Shown: positions 1-12,769, numbered from the stretch's first letter. The stretch: DNA of 64,000 nt from Adiantum capillus-veneris (GCA_014529385.2 CM043952.1:150935057-150999056), one strand, 5' to 3'. Program-made: numbers and translations. The notes: a model not told the origin generated them from the sequence alone.

Positions 1-485
1 AATCGGTGTAGCATGTGTTAGCCACTGCTAACACTTGACATAGGGAAGATGGGATCTCCATTTCTTCAATAGAGTTAGGTAATCCCTCTGTAAACATTCT
101 CTCCAACCAGAAGGGTGTACGCCCACTTTCCCATGACTTGAAGTCACTTTCTTCTTGGATGACACTAGGTATAGCTAGTGGTCTATGGACTTTGTGAGGT
201 TGTTGTTGTGAAGGGAACACTGTGTTTGTAATCTGGATCTTCCTAGGTGCTGGCTCTAGATCCCTTTGGGTCTCTTCTACCAAACTCCTTAATTGTTGGA
301 CTCGCTCGATCTCCTCTGTAGGGTTTGGGTAAGTTCCTACCTTCTTCTTCGGTCCTAGCCATTGTGGCTCATGACAATCTTTGTTGTTTTTTTCTTTTCT
401 AATGGTCGTTTTAGTCTCCTTGGATTGACCCGAATCAGAATCCTCTTCAGCGTCGTTCATATATACGGGGTCGTCACACCAGTCC

Positions 486-1628
486 CTATGTTGGTCTTTG
501 AACTGGGGTCTGACTTCGTTGCTTTTTGCGATCTCTTTCTTCGTGTTTTCTTCTTTTTCTGAGATTGGGCAATTGATGGTGTGTGTCTCTTTCTTCAAGA
601 ATATAATTTTGGTTTTGGATCATCGATTGTGTGAGTAAATTTATGGGTACCACATGCGTACTTTGTGTTGGCTCCTCAGTAACCTCAATTAAATTCAATG
701 GCGTTATCTTTGGTGCATTTGAATTATTCCATTGGGCAATCAAATGATCTATGCCACATCGATTACACATGAGTATCGTCATTGTAGATGTGCTCGCTTG
801 ATTGGTTTGCATTAGTGTGGCATTCTTTTCTAGCCTAATAGGACACTCGGCTGCACGATGTGGACCTCCACACTCGGAATTGAAGAGGTGGTCTTGGCAG
901 TGTAATTGATATTTTGGCCTCTTAAAGCAAGAGAAGCTACTTAATAGACATGTTTGACTTGTCCCCAATAGTCCTCCATGTATTATTGTGGACTTTCTTC
1001 AAGTGCATCAATCCCATAGGGAATATTAGGATCTATATCTTCCTCACAGCCTTCCAAACAAGCAATAGATGACTCACAACCCACTTGATTCACAAAAATG
1101 ATTCTCGGATGTGGTGGTTGCGGTCCTAGCACTGGAGGTGGTAAGGGTGTTTTTTGAACAACATTTGGGCCCTAGGGACCATGTGTTGTGACGTTAGTTC
1201 AAGAGGTGGGGCCGGCATCAATGCAGGCAATCGAGGTGTGTCCACATCCATGCTAAGGTTGGTCTATTGGCCATCATGCACTTAAATACTATGCAATCCT
1301 TAGCTTGATGACCATACCTCCCACATGCATTTCAATTCCCATTAAATTTTACTCTAAAAGTAGGGCATTCACTGGTACTATGCGGACCATAGCAAACTAA
1401 GCACCATTGTTGCTCCCTTCTTGGATACATATGGTTGTTTTGCGGAGCACGATTGTTTCTAAGACTCTCTTGAATGGCCTTGGTGAGATCTGCTAAAGTC
1501 ATCTTAGATATCTTTAGCTCTTTAGCAATAGGCTTTATGGTCATTGGCTCATGTCCCGATGCTTGCGAGCTAGTAGATTTAGGCTCAATAGACACTCTTT
1601 CTCCTTGAATCATTAAGTTATTCTCCAA
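486..1628 (-). pseudogene. gag nucleocapsid region with variant zinc knuckles
   Basis: Two separated minus-strand frames (1628-1332 and 968-486) carry motifs of the form C-X2-C-X3-H-X4-C. This is one residue shorter between the second Cys and the His than the standard retroviral knuckle. At least three such motifs occur, for example the one containing CLVC and PHSTSEC near 1360-1400. In one copy the last Cys is replaced by Trp. The frames are separated by stops. These knuckles normally bind element RNA. The spacing variant is repeated, so it looks like a property of the family rather than a mutation. Confidence 0.6.
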
Positions 1629-1804
1629 TTGGATCGCATTGGTGGTGACTGCTTCCCAAGTAGTGATAACTCTAATGAGTGGGCCATTGTAGATATCCTC
1701 ATGTCATAATCCCCTAATGAATCTATCAAGAAATTGGTTATTAATGAAGTGCTCATTTGGATTACAACAAGAATTCAAATGCTTCAAGCGACTAATAAAG
1801 TCTC

Positions 1805-2843
1805 TTATTGACTCTCCTTCCTCTCGTTGGGCTTTCTGAGATGAGATGCTACACCCCAAAGTACTCCCTCTCGTATGTACTCTTTCAAGAATAGTCTCCT
1901 AAGAGTAGGGTAAATCGTTTTTTCTTCCACCCTTAGGGTTCTATACCAATCCTCAGCCTTCCCACTTAAGGTTAGGCTTAAAGCATTACTCTTATGCAGG
2001 TCATTGTGTTCTCCTAGAGAATCGCATATTTGTTCAAGCACTTTGATATGCTTTCTCACATCCCCATCTCCACTAAATTTTTGTGTGAGCTTGGCTATTC
2101 GTACTGCCTTACTTCTAGGATCTCTATCAGGTGTGTTACACATATTCTCAGCAATAGATCGACCGATAGCTTGAGCAAAGGTTGCCAAGTCACCTAAGTG
2201 AGCAGGTATAGTGGGGACAGGCACTCTCGAGACTGCATGTGGAATGGGGTTTCGCATTGGGCTTGACGTATATAACGCCCTTGGGTTCCAAGTTTGGTAT
2301 GGTGCCATGCCATGTGGTGGCCTAAAGTTCATATGTGTGGCCCTAGGCATACTAGAAGTGGTAGCTAGTATGGTCCCATTGAAATAAGAGCTTGGATGTT
2401 GTGGTTGTGGAGCATAAGTTGTTGAAACACTGGGAGGGGTAGGAGCTATATGAGTACGGGGACCCATAGGTGTATATGACACTTGTAGGTATTGTTGCAG
2501 GCATTGAGCTACCATGTACCGCTGCTTTACTAACAAAAGAGGTCCATGGCGTGTTTCTTGGCATTCCCATCACTGGGGTAGGCATGGTAGCCATGCTGTC
2601 ATCAAGAGAAACATGAGCTAGACTTGGAAAGGCAAAGCTATCACTTGTAGGCTCAGATTGTTCTGAGACCCCTGGTGAAACAACATATGCAGGATCCATC
2701 GGGCTTATCGAGGGAGTCTCCATTTGCGATAAAGCTGGTTTCTTAGCCTTCCTTGTATCCAAGAATCTCATGAGACCCGTTAAAGGCATGTCGATCCCCC
2801 TTGTTCTGTCTCTCCAGCTTAATAACCCTATGGATAACCTCAC
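1805..2843 (-). pseudogene. gag core, frameshifted
   Basis: Two overlapping minus-strand frames (2843-2352 and 2536-1805) together give a Pro/Ser/Thr-rich linker followed by a retrotransposon gag domain. The core includes a helix with Asp-Trp-Tyr, then a Leu-X2-Leu-Phe-X2-Glu-Tyr segment, as in plant Ty3/gypsy capsids. The switch of frame near 2540 indicates a frameshift. The protein would form the capsid that packages element RNA. Neighbouring zinc-knuckle-like motifs downstream (1628-1332, 968-486) would have formed the nucleocapsid part. Confidence 0.7.
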
Positions 2844-3049
2844 AAACTCTTTTTTCTTAATCCTCTACTCTAGTAGCACCCTTTGTGGATTATAGGACAT
2901 CTAACCAACCCACCTGATAGGTGTGACCTGTGTATAGGTCGGTTAAAGTCTCTGCTTGTACTTTATACTCCTAGTTTTTATTTAAAAATGCTCCATCTTG
3001 GAGTGCTAGGGGTGTCCTTTGAACTAGATGCAATGTGGCTCTCTATGGG

Positions 3050-3739
3050 TTAACCGTTAGTGGTCGCTAATTCAAGAGCACTCAATGGCTCGACTAGAAT
3101 GGATGTTGACATAGGGGCCTTTACTTTAAGCTCTCTCCGTTGCTCCGCCTTGCGTAAGCTCTCGATTTCTTTTTCCCTTGCTGCAAGGATAAATCGCTCA
3201 ACCTCTTGCACTTCAGCAAGGCTTCTACCATCAGGTAATATAATTTCGGAGAGGAATAACCCTGAAGAGTCATGTGGTGCAATGAAAGGAGTATTCACAT
3301 GCACACTCTCCGGGAGCATGGGATCTACGTTGCTCATGAATGGCAAATTTACTTCCCCACCCCCTTCATTTACCTCGTTAGCTCCATGTTCGAAGCGAGT
3401 GGCTCTACTAAAAATTTCCTTCAAGAAATTGAACATGCTCGACCCGCATCGTGGGTCCATAGCATACATGTCTTGTCTTGAACTATTGGGATTAGCCATC
3501 GGGTAACCCTCCATGACGTCGTAGTCAGAGGAAGAGTCACTAGACGCAATATGTGGGTCATGAGTGGTACTACCTTGGGTTCTTGCTGAGGACCTAGAGC
3601 CTAAGGTGGAGGAATAATGAGTGCCTGCGTAAACAAAGACACTCTCTATGTGTTCGTCCTCGAGAACACGACCAGAGAGTAGGTACATGTGACCTAAACA
3701 CTCTAGAAGTCTTGGTGAGTGCCCGTGGAGGCTGCTCAC
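3050..3739 (-). pseudogene. gag N-terminal frame of the left gypsy element
   Basis: A 229-codon minus-strand open frame lying between the primer site and the gag core. It has a serine-rich stretch, an acidic middle part and a Glu/Lys/Arg-rich C-terminal helix near residues 175-205. I recognise no domain. Its position makes it the first part of the gag protein or a leader ORF. It is followed by a second frame (2843-2352) and then the gag core in a different frame, so at least one frameshift separates them. It could instead be an independent leader protein; the sequence alone does not decide. Confidence 0.45.
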
Positions 3740-4700
3740 CTAGTTTTTTAGGTGTTTACAACCCAAATTTTTTGTTATTTTTGGTCCCTTTTTTTAATCA
3801 AGCCACGAAATATGGCATGTGATAGCTCAAAACCATCATCTTGGCTAGGGGGACGTGCCATGCTCTACAGCCCCCGATTCGGTTACGTACAACCCTCGAA
3901 ATCCTAAAACTAGTCTTTTCCTAGATGGAGAGAGGGCTATAATTAGTAAGTCCAAAGGGTGAGTATGAAGGGGATGGTGGAGGACTTGAGGAACTTGTCC
4001 CACATGCCCTCCCTTTACTTGAGGTCCTATTCTTTATATATAAAGTAGTGTATATATTATATCATAAGACTGAGGGCTTGGGCTTGGGGGAAGATCCCAA
4101 TCCCTTTCTTTTAAAGTGAGGTTTTTTAATTTTTGTTTTGAGTTTTCTTTTTATTTTCAATTTTTTTTCTTTTGGTTTCAATGTTTTCGAGCGTTTTTTT
4201 TCTTTCTTTCAAAAAAACTTTTTTCTGAGGATAATGTTGTCGCGTGGGTGTCGAGCTCACACACGCACCCACAACAGTCCTACGAGCTTTGTCTAACCTC
4301 TTTTCAACTAACACAGCTAATTAATGCTAACTACCTCTGCTAACACATTGTCAAACACAGTACATTGCACACTCACAGACAATCAACTCTACTGCTCATT
4401 GTCTACTCTACTTCTCACTGTCTACACTCACTAATAGACCTACTAACACCTGCACATTACAGATCTTGCAAAACTAACAAAAACAAGTACAATGTAGCAC
4501 TAACAGAGCTTACAACCACTTAACATAAGCTGATAAAAACTTGCTAAAACTGCGCATTACAGTCACTTAACAATAGCTAGCAAAAACCTGCTAATCTGCC
4601 CATTGCAGCCACTTAGCAATTCTCACACAAAACAGAAAATAGATGGAAGAAAGACTTCTAGAGGTAGCACTGAGTGCTCCTCAAGCTTAATGCAAGGCAG

Positions 4701-4718
4701 TCCCTGACAACGACGCCA
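4701..4718 (-). promoter_or_regulatory. primer-binding site, tRNA-Asp type
   Basis: On the minus strand this reads TGGCGTCGTTGTCAGGGA. It resembles the plant Athila/Tat primer site TGGCGCCGTTGCCGGGGA with three differences. It lies four bases inside a TGCA that would end the 5' LTR (4723-4726). Confidence 0.75.
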
Positions 4719-4722
4719 AAAA

Positions 4723-4955
4723 TGCACGCTTTATCGTACGTGTCGAAAGCTGGGAACTTGCATGTGCACTGTGTGCGAACCTCAGAAGGCTACAAACACA
4801 CACCTAGAAGATCCTAGGAAGCTCAAGGGGCAGGGGTATGTCATTCACCGCTCAATGCTTCCGTCATGAAGGATCCTGTGCTGCGAAGAAGAAGGAGCCA
4901 CTAGCGATGCCGCGCTTATCCGCCTCGCCGCCGTCGATGCCTCCGTAGTGCTCGA

Positions 4956-5004
<49 letters not shown>

Positions 5005-5260
5005 CATACACACACACACATACACAAGTGAGCACACGAAGGAGAAGGAGACAGAGATGGAGCAAGAGCACTTCTTAGCTTACACCTCCAAGAATGAGGA
5101 TTTTTAGGTCAAATGGACCTTTTATAAGAGTTTGACCCATTCACACATGTGGACCCACAGTGGCCGATCGTTGCAAAACTACTGTAAAATAAGATAAGTG
5201 GTGTGCCTCTCATCGGCGATCACCTACACCCCTATTGGATCGACAAGCCCGGTCCATGAC
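4723..5260 (-). repeat. probable 5' LTR of the left gypsy element (outer end unresolved)
   Basis: The segment to the right of the primer site must be the 5' LTR, ending in TGCA at 4723 when read on the minus strand. It contains a (CT)n run at about 4956-5001 and a short CA-rich run. The partner LTR is outside the window, so the outer boundary given here is only a guess. Confidence 0.4.
4956..5001. repeat. (CT)n microsatellite
   Basis: Uninterrupted CT dinucleotides of about 23 units within the probable LTR. Confidence 0.95.
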
Positions 5261-6699
5261 TCAATCAAATAAATAATATGCGTCCGTCGAAGGTGATAGG
5301 GTGTCCACGAGGGTTAACAAGATGCAATATGCAAAGAGAATATGTACAGAGTATGGGTTTTCTAGCATAAAGCGTAGTCTATTGTACTTTCTATTGTGCA
5401 CCCATAGATAGCACTGATTCTGAAGGTGAAGTGAATGGTGGTGCAAATTTTCCACTACAAAAGGTAATGTTTCCAATTGGATTGCAAAGATTTTTGTTCT
5501 TTTAAATCAAAACCTCAATGGATAGAAAATCAAGCTCCTACTACTCATGCAAAGAGCAGGCTACAACTTCAAGATGAAGCAGAAGAAGAAGATAAGGAAG
5601 CCATGCTATAGAATGAGGAAGGCTTTTGATGGTAGAGACACGATAACAGAATGTAGCCTGTTGCATGTTGGTGACGATGAGGCGCAAGTACAAATTGAGC
5701 AATTATGATGTGCATGTGGTGATGGATTGGTTGGGGTGCAACTAGATGCATTACAAGGGAAAATGCGAAGGATGCCACCCTCAACCATTTTTTGCATGTA
5801 TGTGACCTGCGCTTCCCATATCAAATCTCGCTGCGTTCATCCGAGTACTCACGGCAAGCAGTTGAGCATCATCATATGGCACGGTCCACAACTGTTAAAT
5901 CACTCCATCTAGATTGAATGTTTTGTTTGCTAGATCCAATTCATTGTATCGAAAATCTAATAATGTGTTTTAAATGGGGTGGGCACAATTGATTTGCTAT
6001 GTGGCAAGATATTTCAAGCCATGCACAAAATCCCAAGCTTGATGTCCTCAACCAACTTGGCCATTCCAGGCTACCTTACATTGTCTCTATCATGGTGCAC
6101 ATCTCTCACAAATATTGGACATTATAACTTGGCTACATTGTATATTATGGTGGAGGATCACAATGGGGTCAGGTCTCATCTGTCAAGTTTCTTTGTGATG
6201 TGCTCAGCTAGATGGACCAGTCAGACATGAGAAAGGTTGTTGTTGGGTACTTGGACAATCATATAAGAGCCTATTACTCGCCTAGATATGAATTGGTTGT
6301 GCTATTCACCTTCAAGCATTGCTACTATGTCCTATGGTCTTTGAGCATTGTTACTCTACTCTATGGATTGATGGTTGATGGCAGATGCAGAGTAGGATTG
6401 GTGGTCTTGAGAATAAAACGTGTGGACTTAGTAAGTAGTTACAAATTCATACCTTTAGCCGCTTATAGCGTGATTGATGCCTAAGACTGTTCATCACGTC
6501 ACAAATTTTTTGCTTGCCTTTCAATGGAGAATTCTTGCTCCTGCTTATTGTCTTTCAACATTTGCAACATCGCGATTGTAGGTGAAAAATTGGGCAAATG
6601 TTTCTTGGATATGTGACGGTTGCCATCTTGGTATATAGCCTATTCGTTTAATTGACTAGAGAGGAATTTTTGAGAGATAGACTTTTCTTTTATTAAATT

Positions 6700-6758
<59 letters not shown>

Positions 6759-7418
6759 CCTTCTTTTTGAGGGAGGTCTAAGAGATGTGCAACTTTTGCT
6801 AAGAAAAATTGAGAAAATTCATCAATATATAGCCAATTGGCCTATGTGATTTTACTTGAGTTTTAACGATTTCCAAGAAAGTTTTAACCAAGCAATGGTG
6901 AGTCTCTTAATGAGTCAATAGCTCTTAGAATACAAGGCCAATGTTTGCATCAACATCTCTGTGTAATATTGTGAAGTGTTAAAAGCACCAAAAAAACTCC
7001 AATGAGGTTCCTATTTGTGTGGCAAATGGAATTCAAGTGGTGTCCTTTTTGTCATTGAGTGAAAAATTTGTTTCCTGTGAGCATGGGTGCACAATATATT
7101 GAGCAAAATTGACAATACTAGGGCTCACATTGCACAGTGACCGTGTGCATGGAGAAACACTTGTTTAGGAGGCATCAAATTAAGAGTCGCGATCTCGGGC
7201 TCCATCCATCCACTGGTCGAAAACACAACAAGCCACCAAAAAAGAGGAGAAACCCAAACTTGTGTTGACCCATACAAGGAGGAAACTTGTGACACCTAAA
7301 GAAACTTGTGACCTATTTAATTGGTGGTTCAAAGGATCCATCATCCATAGGATATAGCTTCAATCTCTTTTGTTGCCTTAGTGCACAACCCCCCCCCCCC
7401 CCAAAAAAAAAAAAAAAC
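5261..7418. other. no gene recognised; one (GA)n run
   Basis: Short open frames occur on both strands (for example 5979-6484), but none resembles a known protein and none is long. A (GA)n microsatellite of about 55 bases lies at 6700-6756. A poly-C/poly-A run sits at 7389-7417, just before the inverted-repeat element. Confidence 0.6.
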
Positions 7419-7658
7419 CAGTGTTCGGGAAAAGTGTGTCTCAACTTAGCCTTGAGCCCAGTGTTCGGGAAAATTCATTTCCACAAACATTTCATCTGAA
7501 CCTGAAATTTTACAATACTAGCCAGTATTTTTGCAAGATTACACTATTTTTCACGTATTTTAAGCTGAATTTTCTCCTTCTTGCCCTCCCCTCAAGTGGC
7601 TACTTTGATTTTGCAACCGGCTCAAGGCTAAGCTGAGGCACACTTTTCCCGAATACTG
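7419..7658. mobile_element. 240-bp MITE-like inverted-repeat element
   Basis: The left arm (7419-7458, starting CAGTGTTCGGGAAAAGTGTG) and the reverse complement of the right arm (7619-7658, starting CAGTATTCGGGAAAAGTGTG) agree over about 40 bases with a few differences. The interior has no ORF. The first 15 bases are repeated directly at 7459-7473. The left flank is a C-run followed by an A-run and the right flank is C-rich then A-rich, so a target duplication cannot be defined. It is most simply a non-autonomous DNA element. Confidence 0.7.
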
Positions 7659-7962
7659 CCCCCCACCCGACAACAAAAAAAACATAATAATAATAATAAT
7701 AATAACATATTTGATTACACAATGGACACTACATCGTGGAGGCATAGAGAACTGACACATGAGTCACGACGACAGCACTACCTTCTTAGTTGCGGCCAAT
7801 CGCAAGTTGCGAACAAGTATTGATCATGCCTTCTCAATCAAAAGATTCGCACACGCTCATCACCATTCACTCTTCTACACCAGGACGGGTGGACCAAGAA
7901 GAATACAATTAAGCAAGGGTTTGCCTTCGTAAATTTTAGTTGTTGCTTTCGTGTGTTTGTGT

Positions 7963-7983
7963 TGGGGGGGGGGGGGGGGGGGG
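7963..7983. repeat. poly-G tract
   Basis: About 20 consecutive G residues upstream of the DCD gene. Confidence 0.9.
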
Positions 7984-8091
7984 TTTCAACATGTCATGCT
8001 TACACATATTTGTGAGAGCTATCAATAATGTGTATATATTGAAGGGTTTACAGCATTTTAATCACAGACCGTTTGCATGTCAAAACTTTAA

Positions 8092-8095
<4 letters not shown>

Positions 8096-8162
<67 letters not shown>
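8096..8162. repeat. (CT)n(CA)n compound microsatellite in the DCD promoter/5' UTR region
   Basis: A CT run (about 8096-8124) passes directly into a CA run (to 8162). It lies about 300 bases before the start codon of the DCD gene. CT-rich tracts are common in plant core promoters and 5' UTRs. Confidence 0.9.
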
Positions 8163-8163
<1 letters not shown>

Positions 8164-8464
8164 CAGCTCATTTTTGAGCTGCTTTGTGGATCTCGACCAC
8201 GAGGCGAGGAGAAAGGCCAGGACGGCGTCCATCGTTCTCTGCCTTCATCGCTGCGAGCCCGCTTTGCCTCCGTCGCGCTCTACTGCATTTCATCTCCTAC
8301 CCAGTTTCTGCAATCCAAACAGGTACGCTTCTTCTGCGCTGGTTCTCTCTGCAAGCTTGCAATTCTACGCTACAGAGATCTTATCTGTACAAATCCTTCC
8401 GTTGAAAGAACTCAAATCATCTCCTCTTGCATTCGCCTGTGACCTCAGATAAGAAGGGGACGGA

Positions 8465-10255
8465 ATGGAGAATATGTACCCATTCTTTCAGCGTGGAGAT
8501 GAGTTCTATGGATCACTTAAGCTCTCTGATGAACAGAATTGGAACCTGTCCGCTGAGGATCGAATATGGAGCATGGCAGCCTCCAAGCTAGCTTTTGAAG
8601 AGAGAATGCGAACCAAAGTTGAGCATGGTAATGGCAACAATGTGGAATATTTGAGGCCATCTGTCAGTGAGCTCAACAGCAACAAAGTTGCGAAAGGAAA
8701 GCTTAAAAATAAAGGTGGTGAAGAGGCAAGAAGCCAAGCTATCAGTAAGCTAATGAATGCTGATTGGAAGTTCAATGTTGTACATGAAAAACCATCGATG
8801 ATGGGTAGCCTTTTGACTGTGCCTGGGCAGCCACAGTCTGCGCATAACTTGGACAAGCGATTCAAGTCTTTGCCACAGGCTGAGATGTTACCCCGTGGTG
8901 AAACTTTAGGTGGTTATATCTTTGTGTGCAACAATGACACCATGCAGGAGGATCTCAAGCGCCAACTCTTTGGTACTGCAACTTTGACAAACCTCAATCT
9001 TGCTTTGCTCTATGTGACCTAGCCTTTGCAGTGCATGTATCCGTGCATGTCCGGATTGATGTAACCATTGAATTCTTTATGTCTGTTTACCTGGACATCA
9101 TTGCAAGAAACTGGTGGTTGTCATGGTGTATACCAAGTTCTCATCACCTTTTATGATTTATTGCATTTTGTAGGGTTACCTCAGAGGTATTGGGACTCGG
9201 TTCGAGCCATACAACCTGGTCTACCTTTGTTTTTATACAACTATACAACACACCAACTGCATGGTATTTTTGAGGTATAATGGCTATCTATTTGTTAGCA
9301 TTATGGCGTGAGTTGTGAATTTTCTTTTTGAATTGCTAATTTTGGCCTTTGAACAATGGGCAAATGTCAGGCTGCAAGTTTTGGGGGTTCCAACATTGAC
9401 CCAAGTGCTTGGGAAGATAAGAAATGTAAAGGAGAATCTAGGTTTCCAGCGCAGGTATTTTTTCTTGGGAAAATTACCAAAATACCCCTCTAATTTGTGG
9501 AAATTCCCAAAATACCCCTCAAATTATAACATTTTCAAAATACCCTTGTATCTATTTTGGTTGTATTGTTCAAGATTTTCTAATCTTTGTTCCTTTTTGA
9601 CAATTGAGATCCGTTTTTGAATCCTTACCATGTAGTTTGTCACAAATTGCCTCGCAAAAAAGGGCAATTATGTCTAAAAATAATGAAGCAATTCATCTTT
9701 AAAGCCTATATAATTAACTCAAATTCTAGTTTTAGCATCTTGTATTGATAGATAATCAGTCTTCTTATGAAAAGCTACAAATTTTTTATCTTTGGAGAAA
9801 TTTAATCTCACAACAAGGGGTATTTTGGACATTTTGAGGGGCATTTTAGGAATTTATGACAAAATATTGGGGATATTTTGGAAATTTTTGAAATTTGAGG
9901 GGTATTTTGGTAATTTTCCTTTTTTTCTTTCTTCCCTTTTTTTTTTTGGGGGGGGGGGGGGGTTCGGGACATCCCCGCTCACTCTAATCAGGTGATCTGG
10001 CCATGCTACATACACAGGTTCGGAGCCGTGTTAGAAAGATATGCAAACCATTGGAGGAGGATTCTTTCAGGCCTGTTCTGCATCATTACGATGGGCCCAA
10101 ATTCAGACTGCAGTTATCTATTCCTGAGGTAATTTGATTGTCCGTTGTAGGTGATCCAATATAGCAGTGTAAAGTCTTCATGGTGATAATTGTTATTTTT
10201 GTTATTGCAGACTTTGGCTTTACTAGATCTGTTCAATGAGCGCAGCTCCAGATGA
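8465..10255 (+). CDS. NRP: DCD (Development and Cell Death) domain protein, NRP-like; five coding exons
   Basis: Coding exons are 8465-8972, 9174-9274, 9371-9454, 10018-10128 and 10211-10255. All introns are GT-AG, and the lengths sum to 283 codons including the TGA stop. The first about 145 residues are variable. Residues about 149-275 form a DCD domain, beginning with GGYIFVCNNDTM and continuing with FLYNYTTHQLHGIFE, RFPAQ and HHYDGPKF. The DCD domain is plant-specific. Asparagine-rich (NRP) family members act in stress and programmed-cell-death signalling, for example ER and osmotic stress. The start is the ATG that begins MENMYPFFQ; a likely 5'-UTR intron (about 8322-8448) precedes it. 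Only the domain is diagnostic, so the exact orthologue is uncertain. Intron 3 hosts a foldback element. No frameshift or missing block is visible, so this looks functional. Confidence 0.93.
9468..9919. mobile_element. foldback/MITE-like element in DCD intron 3
   Basis: The left end reads GGAAAATTACCAAAATACCC and the right end is its near-exact inverted copy. Inner parts of both arms repeat the motif AAAATACCCCT several times, giving long imperfect arms around an AT-rich centre. No coding capacity. It is followed by a T-run and a 14-16-base G-run (9939-9962). Confidence 0.75.
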
Positions 10256-12034
10256 AGTTGACAGGATGTTAGAGATGATATGGCTTGCTCAGTACAAATC
10301 TGACAGCAGGAATAAGTCAATATGGTGACGATGCAACTCTGCTGTTTCAGGTGTCTCATACAGGAACAAGGATATAAAAACGAAGGTGAGCGCATTTCTA
10401 GATGAGGATCATGCCCCTCAGCATACGATCTTGTCCAATCACATTGTAGTTTAAATTTTGCTAGGTAGACATACGATCGTGTCTCGTGGGCATGTTGTAG
10501 TATTTAATCAATACTATGCATGCTGAAGTTGATGGTTATATTGTCTTATGGGTCACTACCATGAGTCTATAGCTGCACTTTCCTTCATAGTGAACTTGGG
10601 CTCTTCCTAAATTCATCTAGGTATACATATACAATCGCGTCTAGCATTACGAAGGAATGCTGCCTAAATAAGTATAAATAACCTCAAAATTTTGAGTATT
10701 CCTATGGCGATTTCAGGATATCACTTACAATGTACAATGTTAAATAAGCCTGAGGTGTACGTTGGGGTGCAGTTGAGGGGAATTTCTGTAGAAAATATGA
10801 AGAGTGAATTGTGTCTTATATATCTAGTGTCATGGTATTCTTCTCTTTGTAACTGTATCCTTGCACTTGTCATCAACACAATCTAATTGTTATTGTTCTG
10901 TTTGTCTAATGATGAGAAGAGTGGTCACTTGGTTCTCACAGAAAAAAGTCTCAGCAAAATATTTATGTACAGTGACTTTGATATTTCTACCTGTTTTGGG
11001 AATTGAGACCTTGCAGAGTGACATTTGTTTGTGCACCAACCAAAAGTAAGGTGTTAAAGTTTTTCGGAAGGGATCACAAATCTAACAAGGTTGAAGGGCC
11101 TTGGAAGCATTGTGCAGGGATGGTTTGTAGCAGATTGAGAGGCTGCACAAGTATCTCGATGCATGAATGGTGGGTAAAAGATGTTTTTGTGCATTAAGCA
11201 TGCACATTATACCATACAATTTTTCTAAATCCGGTTGCAAAGGTTGGAGATCGAGCGACAAATCGTTAGCCATAAAGCCCCATACATTTTAAATAGCTTC
11301 TTAGTTACTTCCGACATGGTTCTTGGCAATACATCATTGGAATATCCAATTGGCTGAGCCCAATTCTGAATGAGAGTATTGATCAAGACATTGTATGCCC
11401 TTGGCATCTATGAGCAGTGATTGTCATCTAACTCTTCCAATGTTATTAACAGCAAATTTTTATTTACTAAACATTGTTATTGTAGAGATGCCAATATTTC
11501 AGTAACTGAACAGAGCTACCCAAGGAGTCAAGCTTCTAATAATCACACACAGACCATCCAAGAGGTATTTCGAAAAATCATGCTACTAGAGCACTCCCAC
11601 CATAAATTGAATGACCCATTTTCCTTGATAAACGTGCGACTTTGTTTCAAATTTTAACCTTTAATCCATTATTTTTATGTAATTTTGTAACTCTTATGAA
11701 ATTAAAAACACCCTTCTCAAGGAACTCACATTCTACATTTACATATTTAGAGGTGGACTTTGCAAGCACAGGTATGTGAACTAAAGTCTTTACTTTAGAT
11801 CTACACACTACACACACAAAGCCCATTTCAACCGTTTGGGTTATCTGTTGATGCTTATTTCCCCTTTTGCACCTTTGCTATGTTGACAAGCTGGCTAGTT
11901 ATGAGCACGCTGGCAAAGGTAATCACTACACTTGCTCAAATCTGGTGCTTTATTTATCTCAAGTACAATAGCTTGTCCTGAGCTCCGAGAGATAGGTGTC
12001 AACTTTGAAGTCATTCACAAAAAATGCCATCACT

Positions 12035-12071
<37 letters not shown>

Positions 12072-12424
12072 GGGAGAGAGAATCCCCATCAGACAAAATT
12101 GTAGAAAGGTATCTTTCTAACCCCACTGTGGTCCATCTCTCTCCTTCCGTCTCCTCCCGAGTCCACACCCTCGCCTAGCTGAATCCCCCCACCTCCATCC
12201 AGCTCTACCACGTCCCCAAAAAAAAGCTTTGTTCGCTCCTGCCTGCTTCCACGCTTCTGAGGCCTCTTTGCATGGCTTCCACCCCCATGGCCAATTTGCT
12301 TCCCCCCAACCTGCCCGTCGCGTATCACCGCCAGAGGCTTGCCCACCAACTGCATTTTCCTTTTCCTTGCGGTATCATCTTGGAGACCCTCAGGACTTGG
12401 AGACCCCCCATCTTCTTGGATACC

Positions 12425-12519
12425 CCTAATGAAGGCCCAGTACACCCACTTCCAATCATAAAGGCTTACACTTAATGAAGGCCCAATACACCCACTTCCA
12501 ATCTTAAAGGCTCACATTC
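12425..12519. repeat. two-copy tandem duplication of about 48 bp
   Basis: The unit containing AATGAAGGCCCAGTACACCC is repeated head to tail with few differences (start near 12427 and again near 12475). Confidence 0.8.
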
Positions 12520-12766
12520 AATGCACATCAATTCAATGCACTTCCTTCACATTTTTCAACAACACACCACTATCACTCACGACTCTTTCTTGAGTGTTGC
12601 ATTGCACTCACCAATCAAACAATTTCATTCTTTATTTTATTTTTTAAAATATATATGAGATTTTTCACTAACAAAAAAAGGAACACATCACTATGGCCTT
12701 GGCCCTTTGGCCAGGCCAAAAAACATCCTCTCACCAAAATACAGAACAAAACTTCAAAAATCTTTA

Positions 12767-12769
<3 letters not shown>

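Larger units (their letters stand above)
1..4718 (-). mobile_element. Athila/Tat-like Ty3/gypsy retrotransposon, 5' internal part (runs off the left edge)
   Basis: Read on the minus strand, the order is primer-binding site (4701-4718), leader, gag N-terminal frames (3739-3050, 2843-2352), a gag core with the Trp-Tyr helix typical of retrotransposon gag (2536-1805) and several zinc-knuckle-like motifs (1628-1332, 968-486). No protease, RT or integrase lies in the window, so pol must be to the left of base 1 if it exists. A primer site matching the 3' end of tRNA-Asp is characteristic of plant Athila/Tat lineages. The reading frames are broken, so this copy is defective. Lineage is inferred from the primer site and gag style only. 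Confidence 0.75.

Noticed and set aside
5979-6484. Two plus-strand frames possibly forming a gene
   Set aside because: Frames differ, no splice sites join them convincingly and no family resemblance was seen.
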